Shown: one piece after another, positions 35,199-42,783 of the stretch
How the letters are laid out: each line of letters opens with the position of its first letter
How positions within the stretch are numbered: the first letter of the stretch is position 1
NCBI RefSeq assembly: GCF_000981035.1
Contig: NZ_LAYJ01000115.1
Coordinates: 62,001 to 126,000, forward strand
Direction of reading: 5' to 3'
Length of the DNA stretch: 64,000 nt
From: Christensenella hongkongensis
Lineage (GTDB): Bacteria; Bacillota; Clostridia; Christensenellales; Christensenellaceae
Notes under the pieces: model-generated
The model's input: only the letters and a program-made list of their open reading frames with translations
What the model was told of the DNA's origin: nothing
Database searches by the model: none
Translations under genes and position numbers: made by a program

Positions 35199-35293
35199 TG
35201 CGGTTCCCCTGCGGGGGATGTCTTGAGGGTGGTGTCTCACCCGATAGCATGGTCCCGGAGTGTTCCACCACTCCGGGCCTGCCGCATATTTTT
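35199..35293 (+). ncRNA. Candidate cloverleaf-like small RNA
   Basis: Beginning at the expected start of the TATAAT promoter, TGCGG (35199) pairs with CCGCA (35282-35286). Inside are three hairpins: TCCCC/GGGGA, GGGTG/CACCC, and CCCGGAGTG/CACTCCGGG. TATTTTTATG follows, a weak terminator. It has four arms but no tRNA loops (no TTCGA, no CCA), so it is not a tRNA. No known family recognised. It is antisense to no gene, lying between dinB and the 34421 gene. Confidence 0.5.
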
Positions 35294-35370
35294 ATGTAAA
35301 GGGAAATTCCCTCCCTACGCCTTATTGTATTTCCTGCCTTAATGAATGTCAAGGAATGATATTATTTATT

Positions 35371-36612
35371 TTATCCATAGATCATATTCGGCATTTTCAT
35401 CAATTCGCCGGGGCTATCGGTAGGGATTTTTGTGTCTTTTAGGAGCATGGCGGGGAGAATTGCGCGCTTACCAAACCGCTTTTTGATCGTCTCCATCACT
35501 TTTTCGAGCTTTTCGTTTTTGGTACGCTTCTCCTGATCGTGAAGCAAGGAAAGCTGCTCTGGCTGCGTGGAAGAAACCAAATTTATTGCGCGAACCGTAA
35601 GCGAGCGGATCGGGCTGCTCCACCGATACCTCTTACAAAAAAGGATAAACGCCTGCTCCGCTATATCATGCCATGCCTGGGTAACATATGGTATTTGACC
35701 TTGAAATGTCCATGAGTGCAAGTTAATATCCCTCACACTGATTTCAATGCCGCGCGCGGCCAACCCATGCTTACGGAGTTTGTGAGAAATATTTACGCTC
35801 CGATCATAAATTACCTTTTTTGCTTCTTCAGCGTTGACTAAATCCGATGTGCAAGTGATCCCGCTGCTTATACTTTTTATAGGCGGTACATAACCATATG
35901 GGGAAACCGGTCTTGCATCAAGACCGCAAGCAGCATCCCAAAGTTCGCCGCCAACCTTTCCATACCAAGAGACTAAGTGGTTTCTTTCGTATCTGGCAAT
36001 CTCACCGATCTTATATATTCCTTTCCAATTCAGGGATTTCTTGCGCCGTCTGCCAATGCCGAATAAATCTTCCACAGGGCAGGGCCAAATAATTTCTTTA
36101 AAATTCTCATGAGTAATCTCCGTGATCGCGGCGGGCTTCTTATAGTCGCTGCCAAATTTTGCGAATATTTTATTGAAGCTGACGCCGATGCTGACTGTCA
36201 TCCCTATTTCTCTTTTTACCGTATCCATGATTTGTTGTGCAATTTCTACGCCGCTTCCAAAGAGTTTTGTACTGCCTGTGCAGTCAATCCAACACTCATC
36301 AATTCCATACGGCTCAATCGTACAGGAAAACCGATTATAGATTTCCCGTACACGTTCTGAGATAGCAATATATTCTTCCATGTGCGGTGGAACAATCACA
36401 AGTCCGTCGCATACCTGGTGTGCTTCCCAAAGTGCCTGTCCTGTTTTCACACCGGCCTTTTTTGCCAACTCGTTTTTGGCATAGATAATACCGTGACGTT
36501 CCGAAGTCGAACCGCCGACAGCCATTGGGACATTTCGCAATTCAGGATTTTTCAGGCACTCCACGCTTGCATAGAAACTATTGAGATCGCTGTGCAATAT
36601 AATTCTGTCCAT
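35371..36612 (-). CDS. dinB: Y-family DNA polymerase (DinB/UvrX-like)
   Basis: This 413-aa translesion polymerase has HSDLNSFYASVEC (catalytic Asp, residues 7-19), YGIDECWIDCTG (second catalytic acidic pair) and SIGVSFNKIFAKFGSDYKKP. The thumb/little-finger region follows, and PEQLSLL near residue 370 is a beta-clamp binding motif. The type resembles the accessory YqjW/UvrX polymerases of mobile elements rather than the core DinB. GGAGAG precedes the ATG. No clear LexA box is seen upstream. Being on the element, it may aid replication through damage after transfer. Confidence 0.9.
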   Translation of the reverse strand: MDRIILHSDLNSFYASVECLKNPELRNVPMAVGGSTSERHGIIYAKNELAKKAGVKTGQALWEAHQVCDGLVIVPPHMEEYIAISERVREIYNRFSCTIEPYGIDECWIDCTGSTKLFGSGVEIAQQIMDTVKREIGMTVSIGVSFNKIFAKFGSDYKKPAAITEITHENFKEIIWPCPVEDLFGIGRRRKKSLNWKGIYKIGEIARYERNHLVSWYGKVGGELWDAACGLDARPVSPYGYVPPIKSISSGITCTSDLVNAEEAKKVIYDRSVNISHKLRKHGLAARGIEISVRDINLHSWTFQGQIPYVTQAWHDIAEQAFILFCKRYRWSSPIRSLTVRAINLVSSTQPEQLSLLHDQEKRTKNEKLEKVMETIKKRFGKRAILPAMLLKDTKIPTDSPGELMKMPNMIYG

Positions 36613-36726
36613 TACTTCTCTCCAGATATTCTTGGTTTGAGGGTGTATTGGACATTATATATTCCGTTGTTACCACATAGCGTTAAAAATGACGAATTTT
36701 AATATTAAATTATGGATAACATAAAA

Positions 36727-36748
36727 AGGCCATCCCGAAGAATGGCCT
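36727..36748 (-). terminator. Terminator after the 111-aa coiled-coil gene
   Basis: AGGCCAT and ATGGCCT pair around an 8-nt loop, followed by TTTT on the minus strand. Confidence 0.75.
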
Positions 36749-36775
36749 CGCTCACAATGGATTTTGCTTTTGTCG

Positions 36776-37111
36776 TTATTTTACAGCCTTGAACGAATGA
36801 TCCTCACGATATGCCTTTTCAAGGTTATCCACCCGCATTTCCAAATCCGGGATCACTTCTACGGCCTTTTGCATATCCTCCAGTTTTTTGATCTGGAGCG
36901 TTTGATTCTCCGCTATTGTTTGAATAGCAGGCTTAATCACGTTCTCATTGTCCAATTTAACAGCAAGAACATCATTTTCTATAGAATTTAATCGTTCATC
37001 AATATTATCAAATCGTTCATCCTGCTTATCAAAACGTTGGTCTATACTATCAAAACGTTGGTGCATTCCAACTAATACATCCATAATATCCTGCATATTC
37101 GGTTCGCTCAT
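36776..37111 (-). CDS. Hypothetical coiled-coil protein
   Basis: This 111-aa protein has a repeated heptad-like RFDSIDQRFDKQDERFDNI pattern (residues ~18-40) and Leu/Ile-rich helices to the end (KKLEDMQKAVEVIPDLEMRV). Such proteins are frequent in Clostridial phages and ICEs, with no known biochemical role. It lies 14 bp after the XRE-type regulator gene and ends at a terminator, so it is probably co-transcribed with it. It may be a partner or antirepressor-like protein, but this is inference. Confidence 0.75.
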   Translation of the reverse strand: MSEPNMQDIMDVLVGMHQRFDSIDQRFDKQDERFDNIDERLNSIENDVLAVKLDNENVIKPAIQTIAENQTLQIKKLEDMQKAVEVIPDLEMRVDNLEKAYREDHSFKAVK

Positions 37112-37125
37112 ATCAATTTCCCCTC

Positions 37126-37524
37126 TTACTTTTTGTCTGCATTTTTGGATTGATGGTAATCGGCATAAGATGACAACAATACTTTTACCGTCGCTTTATC
37201 CAAAGAATCAAGGAGATCATATAGCTTATTTATGACATCGGCATCATACTTGTCGCTTAACAACTTCACGAGTGATGATGTTGTTTTATCTCCGCTATAA
37301 TCTTCCTTAAAAAATTCTGACAACGTGATTCCAAAATAGTTGCACAGGTCGTACACAATGAGGATTGAGGGAGTATGTTTCTTGGTAAGTAACCGGGTAA
37401 GCTGATTTTCACCATGTCCAATTAAACCGCTCACTGTTTTCTGCGTTGGCGATCCTTTCGTTTTCAGAAGTTCCTTTACCCTATTGGAAATAAACTCTCT
37501 TAATTTTTCCTCACTGTTACTCAT
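37126..37524 (-). CDS. XRE-family HTH regulator
   Basis: This 132-aa protein has an N-terminal helix-turn-helix (~10-75): TQKTVSGLIGHGENQLTRLL, then PSILIVYDLCNYFGITLSEFF, typical of Cro/CI-like domains. The C-terminal helices (~80-130) may dimerise. It heads a two-gene unit with the coiled-coil protein and faces the plus-strand promoter of the candidate RNA at 37619. It may therefore regulate that promoter or its own. Which DNA it binds is unknown. Confidence 0.85.
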   Translation of the reverse strand: MSNSEEKLREFISNRVKELLKTKGSPTQKTVSGLIGHGENQLTRLLTKKHTPSILIVYDLCNYFGITLSEFFKEDYSGDKTTSSLVKLLSDKYDADVINKLYDLLDSLDKATVKVLLSSYADYHQSKNADKK

Positions 37525-37582
37525 ATAAATAGTGTAATCTTTATACCTCTTAAATGATTGACGTGTTTGTTTATTAATTATA

Positions 37583-37612
37583 TTGTTTTATAACCAAATT
37601 TGATGATATAAT
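37583..37612 (+). promoter_or_regulatory. Strong promoter for the candidate RNA at 37619
   Basis: TTGTTT (37583-37588) and perfect TATAAT (37607-37612) have an 18-bp spacer on the plus strand, just upstream of the XRE gene start (divergent). No plus-strand gene follows until the ECF sigma gene at 38246. Confidence 0.55.
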
Positions 37613-37618
37613 GAAATT

Positions 37619-37754
37619 GCGCCTCCATTGGGCGTCTGAGTAAACTGGGGTGCGGACGGTGCAGGACAGCGTCATGAGTTACTGCCTCTTGCTGATCTGC
37701 GCCGGTTCGTACCGGCAAACAGGCTGTCAAATGGAAAGACGGATTACTCTTTTA
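37619..37754 (+). ncRNA. Candidate structured small RNA
   Basis: A TATAAT promoter drives this ~135-nt segment. A 5' hairpin (CGCC/GGCG) is followed by an outer stem GAGTAA (37638-37643) with TTACTC (37744-37749), then TTTT. Inside, GGTGCAG pairs with CTGCGCC, and GCCGG/CCGGC is a small hairpin. GACAGC can pair with GCTGTC as an alternative fold. No open frame fits and no family is recognised. The end abuts the convergent secreted-protein gene. Confidence 0.45.
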
Positions 37755-38153
37755 GAAATATACTGAGTCTGAATACTTTGTAGCCAAGCTCGAATTGGAT
37801 ACTACAGCATAGATCCGGTACGAGTAACCGCTTGGCGGCGAAACGTATTTCGCGATCAGGCAATCCCCTGTCCCCTGGGCGGTATAAGCAGAATAATTCT
37901 GCCACGATCCGTTGCGGTATCGTTGCAGGTAAACGGTCAGGTAGATTCGCTCGTCGGTGTTATTACAAATCACCGACGTATAAAGTTTAAGCTGAGAACC
38001 GCTTTTGCTTAGGGAAACGGATATATTTGTCAGCAGCCGCGGTTGGATCTCCGGTCCTGCCAACGCTTCATTTCCAGCCTGCGCAGCATAGGCAGGCATC
38101 GAGCAAACAATGAGCATCAAAGCGATTAAGAACGATATTACTCTTTTTTTCAT
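37752..38153 (-). CDS. Small secreted protein
   Basis: This 133-aa protein has a signal peptide (1-24, cleaved after AYA) and a mature ~109-aa domain rich in Ser, Tyr and Val. The motif pattern ISVSLSKSGSQLKLYTSVIC resembles small secreted beta-sandwich proteins of Clostridia, and two Cys residues could form a disulphide. It is divergent from the ECF sigma operon, so it is a candidate target of that sigma factor. Function unknown. Confidence 0.75.
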   Translation of the reverse strand: MKKRVISFLIALMLIVCSMPAYAAQAGNEALAGPEIQPRLLTNISVSLSKSGSQLKLYTSVICNNTDERIYLTVYLQRYRNGSWQNYSAYTAQGTGDCLIAKYVSPPSGYSYRIYAVVSNSSLATKYSDSVYF

Positions 38154-38245
38154 GACATACTCCTTTAAATTGTATTTTTGACAGCCCTATATATAAAGAC
38201 GTATGAAATGATGGAAATGGGGACACGCATAATCAGGATATTTGT

Positions 38246-38755
38246 ATGGATTGGGAGCTTTGGCAAAAATATGAGCAATATATCAAACGGTTTATACTTA
38301 CTATTTCGGATTCCGACGATGACGCTGAAGATATTTTACAGGAAACGATGCAAAAGGCATGGCGCAGTTACGAAACCCTTGACAATATTGCCGCCTTTGG
38401 AAAATGGCTGAAACGGATCGCGCAGAATTGCGCCGCAGACTACTATCGAAAGCCGGATAATGCGGCCTTTCTGGAATACACAAATTCGGGACAGTTTGGG
38501 AATGTGGTCGATCACTCCGTTGATGGGAATATCGAGGATAAGATTATCATCAGGGATATTCTGCGTGAATACATTGCGGAATTGCCAAGCGAACGTGGAA
38601 AGGCGTTATATCTCAATATCATTGGCGGGTACGGGGCAACAAAAATATCAAGGGCATTACGACTGAAATATGAAACTGTCAAAAAGTGGCTGTATCGTGA
38701 TAAGCGGAAGATAAGCGAATTGTTGAGGGTGCATTTGGATGAAACCTGCCGATAA
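38246..38755 (+). CDS. ECF-type RNA polymerase sigma factor
   Basis: This 169-aa sigma-70 family protein has region 2 at ~15-75 (DSDDDAEDILQETMQKAW, a typical region 2.2-2.3) and region 4 at ~110-165 (LPSERGKALYLNIIGGYGATK, then KYETVKKWLYRDKRKI). No region 3 is present, as in the ECF group. Its last codons overlap the start of the next gene, a membrane DUF4367-like protein that probably holds it inactive. Target promoters are unknown; the divergent secreted-protein gene is a candidate. Confidence 0.9.
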   Translation: MDWELWQKYEQYIKRFILTISDSDDDAEDILQETMQKAWRSYETLDNIAAFGKWLKRIAQNCAADYYRKPDNAAFLEYTNSGQFGNVVDHSVDGNIEDKIIIRDILREYIAELPSERGKALYLNIIGGYGATKISRALRLKYETVKKWLYRDKRKISELLRVHLDETCR

Positions 38756-39356
38756 AAAGAGATTAGAACAAAATATCACACCTGACCTCTTTCCAGAAGA
38801 AATCCGTAAGGAAATGGATTTCCTGATCGAGCGGGAAACAAGTCAAAAAAAGCGTCTACATAAGTGGCTTGTGGGCGCTGCCTGCTGCGCCGTTTCCGTG
38901 GTGGTCCTCTTTTCAGTTTTTACAACTCCAAAAGTCAACGCAGAGGAACAGGTCATGCAGCGTGTGGCCGAAATGCAGGAGGTCGTTCAGAGCGGTGACC
39001 TTCCATGCTATATTATCTCCTCCCCTGATGTGCGTTTTGAAGGACGCGAAAGCGTTGCTGATTTCGGCTATGACAAATCAATTTACGATTACAATGGCTC
39101 AAGCATTTTCCTATATGAACAGGATAATATACCCACCGGCTATATGGAAAGTGACAGCGAGCCTCAGGCAGAAGGGATTACACAGACAATGGATAAGAAG
39201 AACGTTGAATACTTTATCGACCAGGACGGCAGCACCGGAATTTTTAAATCGGAATACGGCGGCCAGGCGAAAATATTCACGATCACAGGACCGCAAATGA
39301 ATGAGGATATTTTTATCGGAATAGTCAACAGTATTACTTTTATCGGGACGAAGTAA
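38739..39356 (+). CDS. Membrane protein, probable anti-sigma factor (DUF4367-like)
   Basis: This 205-aa protein has a cytoplasmic N-terminus (1-43), one transmembrane helix (~44-63, WLVGAACCAVSVVVLFSVF) and an extracytoplasmic domain. NVEYFIDQDGSTGIF and a final ITGPQMNEDIFIGIVNSITF resemble the DUF4367 fold found in Clostridial anti-sigma proteins. The ATG overlaps the end of the ECF sigma gene by 17 bp, so the pair is translationally coupled. Likely a transmembrane anti-sigma that senses an envelope signal; inferred from topology and position. Confidence 0.75.
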   Translation: MKPADKKRLEQNITPDLFPEEIRKEMDFLIERETSQKKRLHKWLVGAACCAVSVVVLFSVFTTPKVNAEEQVMQRVAEMQEVVQSGDLPCYIISSPDVRFEGRESVADFGYDKSIYDYNGSSIFLYEQDNIPTGYMESDSEPQAEGITQTMDKKNVEYFIDQDGSTGIFKSEYGGQAKIFTITGPQMNEDIFIGIVNSITFIGTK

Positions 39357-39366
39357 AGGAAGAATT

Positions 39367-40227
39367 ATGGAAAAAACACAATCATGCGGATTTTTAGATG
39401 TACGGGCTGATTCGTTCAGAAAACTTGGTAGCAAACAGGACGATTTCCCCTATTACAGCAAACGCATACGCGCGGCGCTTCGCTGCGATATAGAATACCT
39501 GTATCAAAAGAATGTCGGTAGCTTCTGCGTATCCGAGAACAATGATTCGGATATTACGTTTATGTCGTTGGTATCGGAAATGCGCGATGAGATAAAAAGT
39601 GATGATATAAGCGCCCTGGTTTATTGTTCGCCCGATCAGGACGATTTCATAACTTTCATGGAGGATCTGGCTCCATATTCAGGTATCTTTATATCTATGA
39701 ATTCGGATGCTCCGCAAAAGGCAATGCTACAAAATATAGACTGCCTTATTTATATTGATGGAAACAACAGGAAAAAATCCCTTCCGGCAATTTATAGTAA
39801 TGCCCTAAAGAAAGGCGCAGTTGTTCATTATTTTGACAGCTTATATTTGACTTTCAGGATCAATCATTACAGGTATTATGATGGCCGTGGTGATTTAGCT
39901 GCCATTATCAAAACAAAAGATTTGCCGCTCATGGAGCAATTTTTGTTAGCCAGCATAGAATACGCTCAGGACCGGATTCAATCTGCAAAAATCAATTCTA
40001 TCCTGAATCCCGATTCCGGCAAAACGTCGGAAGTATTTATCAAATTTCAGAACGCTACGATTGAAAGTTATTCTAAGGAAGTCAACGCGGTTCATTATAT
40101 GATAACCAAGAGCAGCGGTCGTCTCAAACGGCTATACTGGAGGTGGCAAAAAAAAGCAATTCAAGGCAAAAATTTAGATGCGTTGGAAGAAGCCTTCTAT
40201 AACGCTCTTTCATCTGAGCAGAAATAA
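39367..40227 (+). CDS. Hypothetical protein, possibly SLOG/YpsA-like
   Basis: This 286-aa cytoplasmic protein lies 10 bp after the anti-sigma gene, so it is the third gene of the ECF operon. The first ~165 residues (FRKLGSKQDDFPYYSKRIRA, VGSFCVSENNDSDITFMSLV, AMLQNIDCLIYIDG, SNALKKGAVVHYFD) follow the strand-helix order of YpsA/DUF1273 nucleotide-binding folds, but glycine-rich motifs are not intact. The C-terminal ~120 residues are helical and basic (GRLKRLYWRWQKKAIQGKN). Function unknown; SLOG assignment is a weak fold-level guess. Confidence 0.6.
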   Translation: MEKTQSCGFLDVRADSFRKLGSKQDDFPYYSKRIRAALRCDIEYLYQKNVGSFCVSENNDSDITFMSLVSEMRDEIKSDDISALVYCSPDQDDFITFMEDLAPYSGIFISMNSDAPQKAMLQNIDCLIYIDGNNRKKSLPAIYSNALKKGAVVHYFDSLYLTFRINHYRYYDGRGDLAAIIKTKDLPLMEQFLLASIEYAQDRIQSAKINSILNPDSGKTSEVFIKFQNATIESYSKEVNAVHYMITKSSGRLKRLYWRWQKKAIQGKNLDALEEAFYNALSSEQK

Positions 40228-40234
40228 CAAAAGA

Positions 40235-40256
40235 GCCTCCCGCCGAAGCGGGAGGC
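40235..40256. terminator. Terminator between convergent genes
   Basis: GCCTCCCGC and GCGGGAGGC form a perfect 9-bp stem with CGAA loop. T-rich sequence follows on both sides. It ends the ECF operon (plus) and the AAA ATPase gene (minus). Confidence 0.85.
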
Positions 40257-40262
40257 GTTCCT

Positions 40263-41126
40263 TTACTTTTCCGGCGTTAATTCATCTACTATTTTCATCG
40301 GCCCATCGGTGTGTCCGTTCGTCATTTCCAGTCTATCTAATTTGTCTTTCACGGATGTTTTCTCTTTGATAACGGCATATTTGTCATCTACATAATATTT
40401 TCCGACATACACATTGAAAATCGCATGGCAGAGCACACCGTTATATTCAGCTAAATAGTCATTGTCCCCAATTTTCTTAATAATCGTCGCTTCCCTCAAT
40501 TCACCGTTCAATGAGTGAATATGCGCTTGCGTTTTACATAAAATGGGTTCGTTCTTTTCTCCCATACTGTCCTGCCTTTCCATTTTGTTTATCCGTTGCA
40601 TATGCCGAACTATATTTTTCACGATCAATTTTTCAGAATCCCTTGAATATGTTCCATAATACAGCCTATTGCCTTTCAGCAGATTTATGATCTCCCTGTC
40701 TTTTTCCAAACTTTCTTGTTCGGTGTGAATCCTCCCCGCCTGCTCAAACTGCCTATTCTTTGGGCGTTCAATAAACAGGTTGAAATTGAAATAGGAGTTA
40801 TATGCCTTGAACGCTTCGCGTTTTAAATCCTCACTCGGATATTTTTGGTAAATCAATCCAAGGATCACCGGCGAATCTGTAACCGCTACATCCACCTTCC
40901 CCTGAACGCATTTAAGCCGCCTGTTTTGTTCTTCCAATATCCGCAGTTGATGTGCAAAGCTGCCGTCCAAGAGGTCAAAGCGTTCCGCCCAAACGAGATC
41001 CTTCGCATATTCAGGAATATATTCAGTCAAGACATTTCCTTTTTTCAGAATTTTTGCGATTTCCCAAGCGGCGGCGGTTTTTCCCGCTCCCGGGCCGCCG
41101 AAAAGATTTACAACCAATGTTTTCAT
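40263..41126 (-). CDS. P-loop AAA-family ATPase/kinase (NadR-like fold)
   Basis: This 287-aa protein starts MKTLVVNLFGGPGAGKTAAAW, with Walker A GGPGAGKT at residues 9-16. VAVTDSPVILGLIYQ (~80-95) resembles the Walker B/LID-side of NadR or nucleotide kinases, and FNLFIERPKNRQFEQAGRIH follows. The last ~80 residues carry a separate domain with IHSLNGELREATIIKKIGDN. The start is the internal ATG with AGGAG 7 nt upstream. It follows the NlpC/P60 gene in the conjugation module. The kinase substrate is unknown; such genes are common on Clostridial ICEs. Confidence 0.78.
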   Translation of the reverse strand: MKTLVVNLFGGPGAGKTAAAWEIAKILKKGNVLTEYIPEYAKDLVWAERFDLLDGSFAHQLRILEEQNRRLKCVQGKVDVAVTDSPVILGLIYQKYPSEDLKREAFKAYNSYFNFNLFIERPKNRQFEQAGRIHTEQESLEKDREIINLLKGNRLYYGTYSRDSEKLIVKNIVRHMQRINKMERQDSMGEKNEPILCKTQAHIHSLNGELREATIIKKIGDNDYLAEYNGVLCHAIFNVYVGKYYVDDKYAVIKEKTSVKDKLDRLEMTNGHTDGPMKIVDELTPEK

Positions 41127-41136
41127 GTTCGTCTCC

Positions 41137-42783
41137 TTATACATACGGTCTGCCATACATAAACGGCGTCCCCTGCACTGAAACCTCGCGGTACACAACG
41201 CCGCCCGCAGATGGGGCAGCTTCGATCATCATTCCGTCACCAACGTAAACAGCGACGTGTCCAATCGCCATAAACCGCTTTTTTACCCTGCTGCTGTTGG
41301 GATACGACCAAAAGATAAGGTCTCCTGCCTGTAACTGGATCTCGTCGATCACTTTCTCATTATCCACGCAATATTTTGCCTGATCCGCAGCCGTAGCAGG
41401 CAACTCTATCCCCACTTGCGCATACGCCCACTGTGTCAATCCTGAACAGTCGATGTAATTTCCCTGCCCGCGTAGTTCCATACTGTAAGGATCTCCAATC
41501 CTTGTAAAAGCTGCTTCCACAATATCTCCGCCAAGCGTGCCTTTGGGGAGGTTCTTCACAATATCAGATATATTCCCAATGTCGGCGTCTGTCATTCCGA
41601 AATAATCCACTCCCAATTTACGCCAAAGCGGGGCATTTTCGCTGCTCACGAGAAACTGGAGCATTTCCTTTTGTTCTTCACTCAGGTTATACTCATCAAG
41701 CATCTGAATATACCGCAGATTCGTCACATTGAGTTCAGCGTGCATACTTGCCTGCGGCAAAGGCGTATGGGAAGCAAGAGCGCGTACACTGCGCTGTGCG
41801 CCTGTTGCAGCAGGCTCCGGTTCTTCTGTCCATATCGTTACATTGATTGGATTCATTTTAAAATACAGGTTTCGTATCTCCTGAATATCCCCGTCGCTAA
41901 ACCCTATCGGCGCGTTGCTGCTGTCGTTTGAAATAACAGCGTAGAGCGCAAGGCAATCCACCCAATTATCTACCCTGCCCCCCTCATCTCCAATGTCCGC
42001 ACCGTAGCTGACGTCAACGGTATATCCCTGTGTCTCATATTCCCGGTGCCTTGCCGCAAGCTCCCTGTACCATTCGTTGTTGACCTGCTCCACGATACTT
42101 TTCACCTGATTCGGATTTTTCTCGTTATCTGAAAAAAATATGCCCGTCGGTGAGGATGAAATTGCCATCGTAATCAGGGCAATAATAGCCACGAGAAGCA
42201 CGGCAATCAGGATGGGCAGCCCGACAAAAGGCATTTTCAATGCAATAGATACGCCTTTCCTCATTGTGCCCGCCCCACTCCTTACGACTTTTTTCACTGT
42301 TTTTTTCGCCGTGTTTTTTGCTGTCTTAACCGCCGCTTTTTTCGTTTCCCGTACAACAGCATTTTTCGCCCGTTCCCTGCGCACCATTTCGGCGGCTTTC
42401 CCCGTATTTGACGATACTGAAGGTGGACTGTTATATGCCGCAGGACGTCTCCCCCTTTCATTGAGCGGCATTCCCACTCGGCGGGAAATTATATCCCGCG
42501 CAACGCCGCCGACGGCATTCGCCGTTGCTTTCGTGTCCTCGAATAGTTCCTTCCCCACAGCCTGCTCCGGCGAAGAATCGTAATGTGCCATTGCCATTTT
42601 TTTCTTAACAAGGCTAAGGGCAGCCTGCGTATTACGCAAACCGCCCTTTCCTAAACTTTGAGGCCGTAGCTTTTGGAGTTCTTCTTCGCGGTTCATAACG
42701 CTTGGGGAAAGGCGGATGTTTCGCGCGCGTTCAGCATGAATACTGTGAACAATCCGTTTTGCTTGTTCCCGCTTATCCTGCAA
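41137..42783 (-). CDS. Conjugation peptidoglycan hydrolase, NlpC/P60 family with membrane anchor
   Basis: This 548-aa protein has a basic cytoplasmic N-terminus (1-185, Lys/Ala-rich around KKAAVKTAKNTAKKTVKKV) and one transmembrane segment (~188-213). The long extracellular part ends in an NlpC/P60 domain (~425-548). IDCSGLTQWAYAQVG contains the catalytic Cys, and FMAIGHVAVYVGDG the His. This matches the cell-wall hydrolase of Tn1549/CTn elements that opens murein for the mating channel. Its start overlaps the VirB4 stop by 11 bp. Confidence 0.92.
   Translation of the reverse strand: MQDKREQAKRIVHSIHAERARNIRLSPSVMNREEELQKLRPQSLGKGGLRNTQAALSLVKKKMAMAHYDSSPEQAVGKELFEDTKATANAVGGVARDIISRRVGMPLNERGRRPAAYNSPPSVSSNTGKAAEMVRRERAKNAVVRETKKAAVKTAKNTAKKTVKKVVRSGAGTMRKGVSIALKMPFVGLPILIAVLLVAIIALITMAISSSPTGIFFSDNEKNPNQVKSIVEQVNNEWYRELAARHREYETQGYTVDVSYGADIGDEGGRVDNWVDCLALYAVISNDSSNAPIGFSDGDIQEIRNLYFKMNPINVTIWTEEPEPAATGAQRSVRALASHTPLPQASMHAELNVTNLRYIQMLDEYNLSEEQKEMLQFLVSSENAPLWRKLGVDYFGMTDADIGNISDIVKNLPKGTLGGDIVEAAFTRIGDPYSMELRGQGNYIDCSGLTQWAYAQVGIELPATAADQAKYCVDNEKVIDEIQLQAGDLIFWSYPNSSRVKKRFMAIGHVAVYVGDGMMIEAAPSAGGVVYREVSVQGTPFMYGRPYV

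Noticed and set aside
35199-35293. tRNA gene
   Set aside because: The four-arm fold lacks a T loop, anticodon loop and CCA end, so it is not a tRNA.
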